In this document: piece after piece, positions 56,094 to 59,760 of the stretch
Position numbering within the stretch: the stretch's first letter is position 1
How the letters are laid out: the number at the start of each line of letters is the position of its first letter
Origin: an uncultured Methylomonas sp.
Lineage (GTDB): Bacteria; Pseudomonadota; Gammaproteobacteria; Methylococcales; Methylomonadaceae
DNA length: 59,760 nt
Direction: 5' to 3'
Assembly: GCA_936941155.1 (NCBI GenBank)
Contig: CAKZJE010000112.1
Location: 1 to 59,760, forward strand
Made by a program: the position numbers and the translations under genes
The notes under the pieces: model-generated
The model's database searches: none
Told to the model about the DNA's origin: nothing
Seen by the model: only the letters and a program-made list of their open reading frames with translations

Positions 56094-56960
56094 TTATTCA
56101 GCATCTGCATTATTTTTTGATAGCTCCAACGCGGCTTGATACAACACTTTTTTCTGCCCGCCCGTGATTTCAACTGCCAATGCCACCGCAGTTTTCAGCG
56201 AACATTCTTTCAGCAAAATTTCTAATAATCGCTTTTCTTCATCGCTAATCGCAGACGGTTTTTTATCAATCGTCGCGCCATCGACAATCACCACAAACTC
56301 ACCGCGCCGCATATTGCTGTCATCACGAATCAACGCCAACAGATTTTCCAAGCTGTCTTTAACAATGGTTTCATGCAGCTTGGTCATTTCCCGCGCGACC
56401 ACAACTTGCCGGTCAAGCGGCAACACTTCTGCCATATCTTCAAAGGTTGCCAAAATTCGGTGGCAAGACTCGTAAAAAACCCACGTCGATTCCCAATTGA
56501 GTCTTTCTGTGAAAAAACTTTTGCGGGCAGATGAGGTACGCGGTAAAAAACCTTCAAAACAAAAGCGCGTGACAGGTAATCCAGAAGCCGATAACGCCGC
56601 AATCACCGCACACGCGCCGGGAATGGGATGCACCACAATTCCTGTTTCTTTCGCCAATTTCACCAACGGCATTCCCGGATCGCTTAACAGCGGCGTTCCC
56701 GCATCAGAAACCAGCGCGATAGATAACCCTTGTTTAAGTTTTTCCACCAATTCGGGCGCGGATTTTTCTTCATTATGCTGATGCAATGAAATCAGTTTAT
56801 TCACAATCCCATAATGCTGAAGTAACATGCTGACATGGCGCGTATCTTCCGCAGCAATCAAATCAACCTGCTGCAAAACCGCAATCGCGCGATGGCTAAA
56901 ATCGGCTAAATTACCTATTGGCGTTGCAACAACGTATAATTTACCGTAGTTTTCAAGCAT
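56094..56960 (-). CDS. rsmI: 16S rRNA 2'-O-methyltransferase RsmI
   Basis: The 288-residue protein methylates the ribose of C1402 in 16S rRNA. It starts MLENYGKLYVVATPIGNLAD with the SAM-binding motifs AEDTRHVSMLLQHYGI and LVSDAGTPLLSDPGMPLV, all signatures of the family. It is divergent from lpoA, 44 bases apart, the conserved order. Confidence 0.96.
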   Translation of the reverse strand: MLENYGKLYVVATPIGNLADFSHRAIAVLQQVDLIAAEDTRHVSMLLQHYGIVNKLISLHQHNEEKSAPELVEKLKQGLSIALVSDAGTPLLSDPGMPLVKLAKETGIVVHPIPGACAVIAALSASGLPVTRFCFEGFLPRTSSARKSFFTERLNWESTWVFYESCHRILATFEDMAEVLPLDRQVVVAREMTKLHETIVKDSLENLLALIRDDSNMRRGEFVVIVDGATIDKKPSAISDEEKRLLEILLKECSLKTAVALAVEITGGQKKVLYQAALELSKNNADAE

Positions 56961-57004
56961 TTGATTTTCTCATTTAACAATTATTCCAAGGTACGACCAT
57001 CATT

Positions 57005-58903
57005 ATGACTCGCCGCTATTTAATTTTATTAGTGTTAGGTTTACATACACTTTCTGGCTGTTCGGTACTTCCGCAATCTGCACAAAATCCTGAGATGATT
57101 CGCGCAGAAACGCTGATTCAAAATGGTCAAAATAAAGAAGCTGCTGCCATTTATCAACAATTGGCAGAAATCAGTTCATCGCAACAAAATCAATATCGCC
57201 TGCTGGCAGCGGATGCTTTTATTAGAAACAATGATATTAAGCAAGCGACATCGTATTTGGGCTTAATCAATGCCAACGAGTTAAACGAAGCAGATTTTAA
57301 TCATTTAAATCTGTTGCAAGCGCAAATTGAATTAAGTCAAGGCAATGCAGAAATTGCTTTAGCACAGTTTAAAGCCGTGCAAACAGAGCAACTGAGCAAT
57401 CAGAGCAAAATAGCTTACTATCAATCGCTGGCTTTTGCTTATTCTTTAACAGGCGATGCCATGCAAAGTGTGCAAACTTTGCTGAATGCGGATGCGTTGA
57501 TTAGCAATACGAAAATGCGTGGCAAATTGTATGAGCAAATTTTAACCACCCTAACAGGCTTGCCTCAAGAAACCTTGCAAAATAAACAACCGGCTGGCAA
57601 TAAGTTGGTCAGTGGCTGGATGGCGTTGGCAAATGTTTTAAAATCAGGACAAGAAAATCTGAGTGAAAACTTGCTCGATTGGCGCAAAACATTTCCTGCA
57701 CATCCCGCGAACTCTGCTTTTTTAACCGATTATGTGAAACATCATAAAAACGATTTTAAACAAACTGAATTGATTGCTGTGTTTTTGCCAAAGTCTGGAG
57801 CTTATGCAGCCGCAGCTGCGGTGATTCGAGACGGTTTTATGGAAGCGTATCAGTTAGCGAAAAAAAATGGCGCAACGCAAAACGATGTGCATTTTTATGA
57901 TACGGAAAAAACCAGTCCTGCGGAGTTGTATCAACGCGCGATTAAAGACGGCGCGAAATGGGTGGTCGGGCCGCTGGATAAAAAAGACATCAAAACTTTG
58001 CTGGCGACCGCGCAATTGACTATTCCAGTTTTGGCATTGAATCATGTGGAAGGTTTAAGCAATCCTAAATTGTATCAATTTGCCTTAAGCCCGATTGACG
58101 ATGCCGGACAAGTTGCGGTGAAAGCACATCACGATGGTCATCAAGCGGCCATGTTTTTAGTGCCAAAAAGTGAGCAAGGAAAACGTTTTTCAACGTATTT
58201 TACGGAAAGCTGGCAAAAAATGGGCGGCAAAACGGTTGCTGTGCAAGCTTACAATGACAGCAAAACGGATTTTTCCAAATTCACGCAACAATTGATTGCA
58301 GCGGATGATGCGGATGCAAAAGTAGACGCGCTGATTTTGAATGTTTACGCAAAACCCGCACGGTTTTTATATCCACAATTACGCAAAAATAGCAGCACAG
58401 CCAACGTGCCTGTTTATGCCACTTGGCAGGTTTTTTTAGGTGATGCCGATGCCGCGCGTGATAAAAAATTGAACGGTGTCACATTTTGCGATGTTCCTTG
58501 GTTGTTTAATCAATCGTATTCAGGTGACTTAAGCAAAGTGGCGTTACGTCATAGCTGGCAAGGGATACCGCCTAGTTATTTGCGTTTATTGCCCATGGGA
58601 ATTGACGCGTATCAATTGCTTGAACATTTAGCCGCGTTAAAAACGCAACCTTTTAACGGCGCAACTGGGCGTTTAAAACTCGATAGCGATAATCGCGTGA
58701 CTCGTGAATTAGTCTGTGCAAAATTTACGGATGGCGTGCCTAAACCGATTGGTTTTGCCAGTGAAAATTCTGCGCCTGAAGCAGATGTGGTGCTTAAAGC
58801 ATCCGATGCTGCAAAAGTGGATATTGAAAAAAACAAAGCAAAAGCCTCTGAAATTGGCGAGGCGCAAAACTCAGCTCCTGCTGCAAATGGCTCTGCTCAA
58901 TAA
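57005..58903 (+). CDS. lpoA: Penicillin-binding protein activator LpoA
   Basis: The 632-residue protein is an outer-membrane lipoprotein that activates PBP1A. The signal peptide ends in LSGC (lipobox Cys19). An N-terminal TPR-like helical domain (about 25-245) is followed by a periplasmic-binding-like domain (LIAVFLPKSGAYAAAAAVIR and WVVGPLDKKDI) typical of the LppC family. The C-terminal tail is Ala/Lys-rich. It is co-transcribed with yraN, whose start overlaps its end. Confidence 0.93.
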   Translation: MTRRYLILLVLGLHTLSGCSVLPQSAQNPEMIRAETLIQNGQNKEAAAIYQQLAEISSSQQNQYRLLAADAFIRNNDIKQATSYLGLINANELNEADFNHLNLLQAQIELSQGNAEIALAQFKAVQTEQLSNQSKIAYYQSLAFAYSLTGDAMQSVQTLLNADALISNTKMRGKLYEQILTTLTGLPQETLQNKQPAGNKLVSGWMALANVLKSGQENLSENLLDWRKTFPAHPANSAFLTDYVKHHKNDFKQTELIAVFLPKSGAYAAAAAVIRDGFMEAYQLAKKNGATQNDVHFYDTEKTSPAELYQRAIKDGAKWVVGPLDKKDIKTLLATAQLTIPVLALNHVEGLSNPKLYQFALSPIDDAGQVAVKAHHDGHQAAMFLVPKSEQGKRFSTYFTESWQKMGGKTVAVQAYNDSKTDFSKFTQQLIAADDADAKVDALILNVYAKPARFLYPQLRKNSSTANVPVYATWQVFLGDADAARDKKLNGVTFCDVPWLFNQSYSGDLSKVALRHSWQGIPPSYLRLLPMGIDAYQLLEHLAALKTQPFNGATGRLKLDSDNRVTRELVCAKFTDGVPKPIGFASENSAPEADVVLKASDAAKVDIEKNKAKASEIGEAQNSAPAANGSAQ

Positions 58904-59252
58904 CACTGCACCACATTTGCAGCGCGGTGCAGATGCCGAACAGCAAGCGTATGAGTATTTAATTGCGCAAGGCTTAAGCCCTGTTTGCAGAAATTTTCGT
59001 TGTAAACAGGGCGAGCTGGATTTAGTGATGCTAGATCAAGAAACGCTGGTGATTGTGGAAGTGCGATTTCGCAAATCCAATCGCTTTGGCGGCGCAGTGG
59101 AAAGTGTGACGGCGGCAAAAAGAGCCAAAATTGTTGCCGCCACGCAATATTATTTAAGCGAACATGCGGTTGATAACACGGTGCGCTTTGATGTGGTGGC
59201 AATTTCAGCTGGCAGCGGCTTAAATTGGATACCAAATGCGTTTCAAACTTAA
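58887..59252 (+). CDS. yraN: YraN family (UPF0102) nuclease-like protein
   Basis: The preferred ATG at 58887 (MALLNNTAPHLQRGADAEQQ) gives 121 residues and overlaps lpoA by 17 bases. The family core GELDLVMLDQETLVIVEVRFRK carries the PD-(D/E)XK-like Asp-Glu-x-Arg motif. YraN proteins are conserved but of unsettled function. The frame continues upstream without a start in keeping with the family. Confidence 0.92.
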   Translation: MALLNNTAPHLQRGADAEQQAYEYLIAQGLSPVCRNFRCKQGELDLVMLDQETLVIVEVRFRKSNRFGGAVESVTAAKRAKIVAATQYYLSEHAVDNTVRFDVVAISAGSGLNWIPNAFQT

Positions 59253-59310
59253 TGATTATCTGCGCGTAAAACAACACGATTATTTTTTATAGATTTTTAG
59301 GAGGTAAAAC

Positions 59311-59628
59311 ATGGATTCTGAAGCCACTGACGCAACAAAAAATGATATTTCTGACCCTGCCATTCCCAATTTTGATGTGTTTGCAGGAGGCGTTGCAACA
59401 GGAGTAGTTGTGACTGTGATTGTGGAAACCGGAAAAGGCGCGGTAACTTGGCTGGCAAAAAACCCATTTTTTGTGTTAGGAGCAGGGATTGCCAGCGGCT
59501 ATTTTGCACATAAGTATCGTAAAGAAATTATTTTGTCTTCCAATAAAGTGGCAGAAAAAAGCAAAGATTTTGTATTGCGGCAGAAAAAGGGTTTTTCTGC
59601 ATTGTTGTCTGAAGCGGAAGAAGAATAG
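59311..59628 (+). CDS. Small membrane protein of unknown function
   Basis: The 105-residue protein has two likely membrane segments (FAGGVATGVVVTVIVETG, then FFVLGAGIASGYFAH) with a basic C-terminal tail. A strong TTAGGAGG ribosome site lies 9 bases upstream. The family is not recognised. It starts 58 bases after yraN. Confidence 0.7.
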   Translation: MDSEATDATKNDISDPAIPNFDVFAGGVATGVVVTVIVETGKGAVTWLAKNPFFVLGAGIASGYFAHKYRKEIILSSNKVAEKSKDFVLRQKKGFSALLSEAEEE

Positions 59629-59642
59629 TTTTTGATGATAAA

Positions 59643-59760
59643 ACGACTTCCATTCATCAAAAGCATAGATGTCTACACAAGAAAGCTTGATAGTTTTATA
59701 ACAAAATCATTGATAATAAAGAGTTTTTGTAGGTTGGGTTAGCATTATTGAGCGAAGCGA
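59643..59760. repeat. Shell B element, left part (cut by window end)
   Basis: It starts acgact, holds gcatagatgtctacac and then tattgataataaagag-type flank shared with 55792-56087, and reaches the GTAGGTTGGGTTAGC core at 59729. The right half is outside the window. The core here continues with an attattgagcgaagcga loop seen in the other GTTGGGTTA cores only in part. Confidence 0.75.

Overview
The window is a low-GC (about 40%) gammaproteobacterial chromosome segment spanning the dnaA/gyrB neighbourhood. A stand-alone pqqA peptide gene, a full-length phosphoketolase, a VPLPA-CTERM-type surface protein under a likely cyclic-di-GMP riboswitch and many GTAG-headed dispersed palindromes together suggest a type I methanotroph-like bacterium (Methylococcales). 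That placement is an inference: no methanol or methane oxidation enzyme lies in the window, and no rRNA or tRNA gene was seen.

Layout. 1-2719: the end of a his operon (hisB, hisH) interrupted by a two-gene ATPase plus putative nuclease cassette. 2901-10937: typA, a small unknown three-gene operon, rhodanese, pqqA, an alkyltransferase, lgt and gyrB. 11002-15963: a toxin-antitoxin island (GNAT, two HicAB pairs, PIN, HigA-like and DUF433 remnants, HicB/Xre, a PD-(D/E)XK-like protein) sitting between gyrB and dnaN where recF is usually found. 16048-21144: dnaN and dnaA leftward; rpmH, rnpA, yidD and yidC rightward, so the replication-start region is probably here. 21145-29270: GH19/LysM lysozyme-like protein, zinc-ribbon membrane protein, YlqF GTPase, phosphoketolase, arginase-family enzyme and a membrane methyltransferase, separated by repeat-rich gaps. 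29280-34229: a second accessory patch with a Roco (COR) remnant, two secreted or membrane unknowns, a GNAT and a ParE toxin-antitoxin pair whose antitoxins share an N-terminus, a GST and a frameshifted zinc-ribbon gene. 34238-44684: housekeeping and envelope genes (inositol-phosphatase family, glmU, an ABC-F ATPase, a Usp protein, a TM2 protein) and an ammonium transporter behind a near-perfect sigma-54 promoter. 44760-48159: circularly permuted ATP-grasp, alpha-E and zinc-peptidase operon. 48994-52316: copper ATPase and SafE-like export. 52369-55516: RTX protein, VPLPA-CTERM protein and the Anbu proteasome-like protease. 56094-59628: rsmI, lpoA, yraN and a small membrane protein.

How the genes work together. 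The replication and ribosome/membrane-insertion core (dnaA, dnaN, gyrB, rpmH, rnpA, yidD, yidC) is conserved but has been invaded by toxin-antitoxin modules. The ATP-grasp/alpha-E/peptidase operon and the Anbu protease, about 6 kb apart, belong to one known gene neighbourhood proposed to make and process peptide tags. The copper ATPase and SafE-like protein form a metal-export or cytochrome-oxidase-assembly pair.

The intergenic DNA is unusually structured. Three layers recur: terminator-like hairpins with CCTGACAGG or CCTTCCAGG arms; pairs of 12-bp ACGACCGGTCGT palindromes about 31 bp apart; and nested inverted-repeat elements in which the same outer shell carries different GTAG-headed cores, and the same core sits in different shells.
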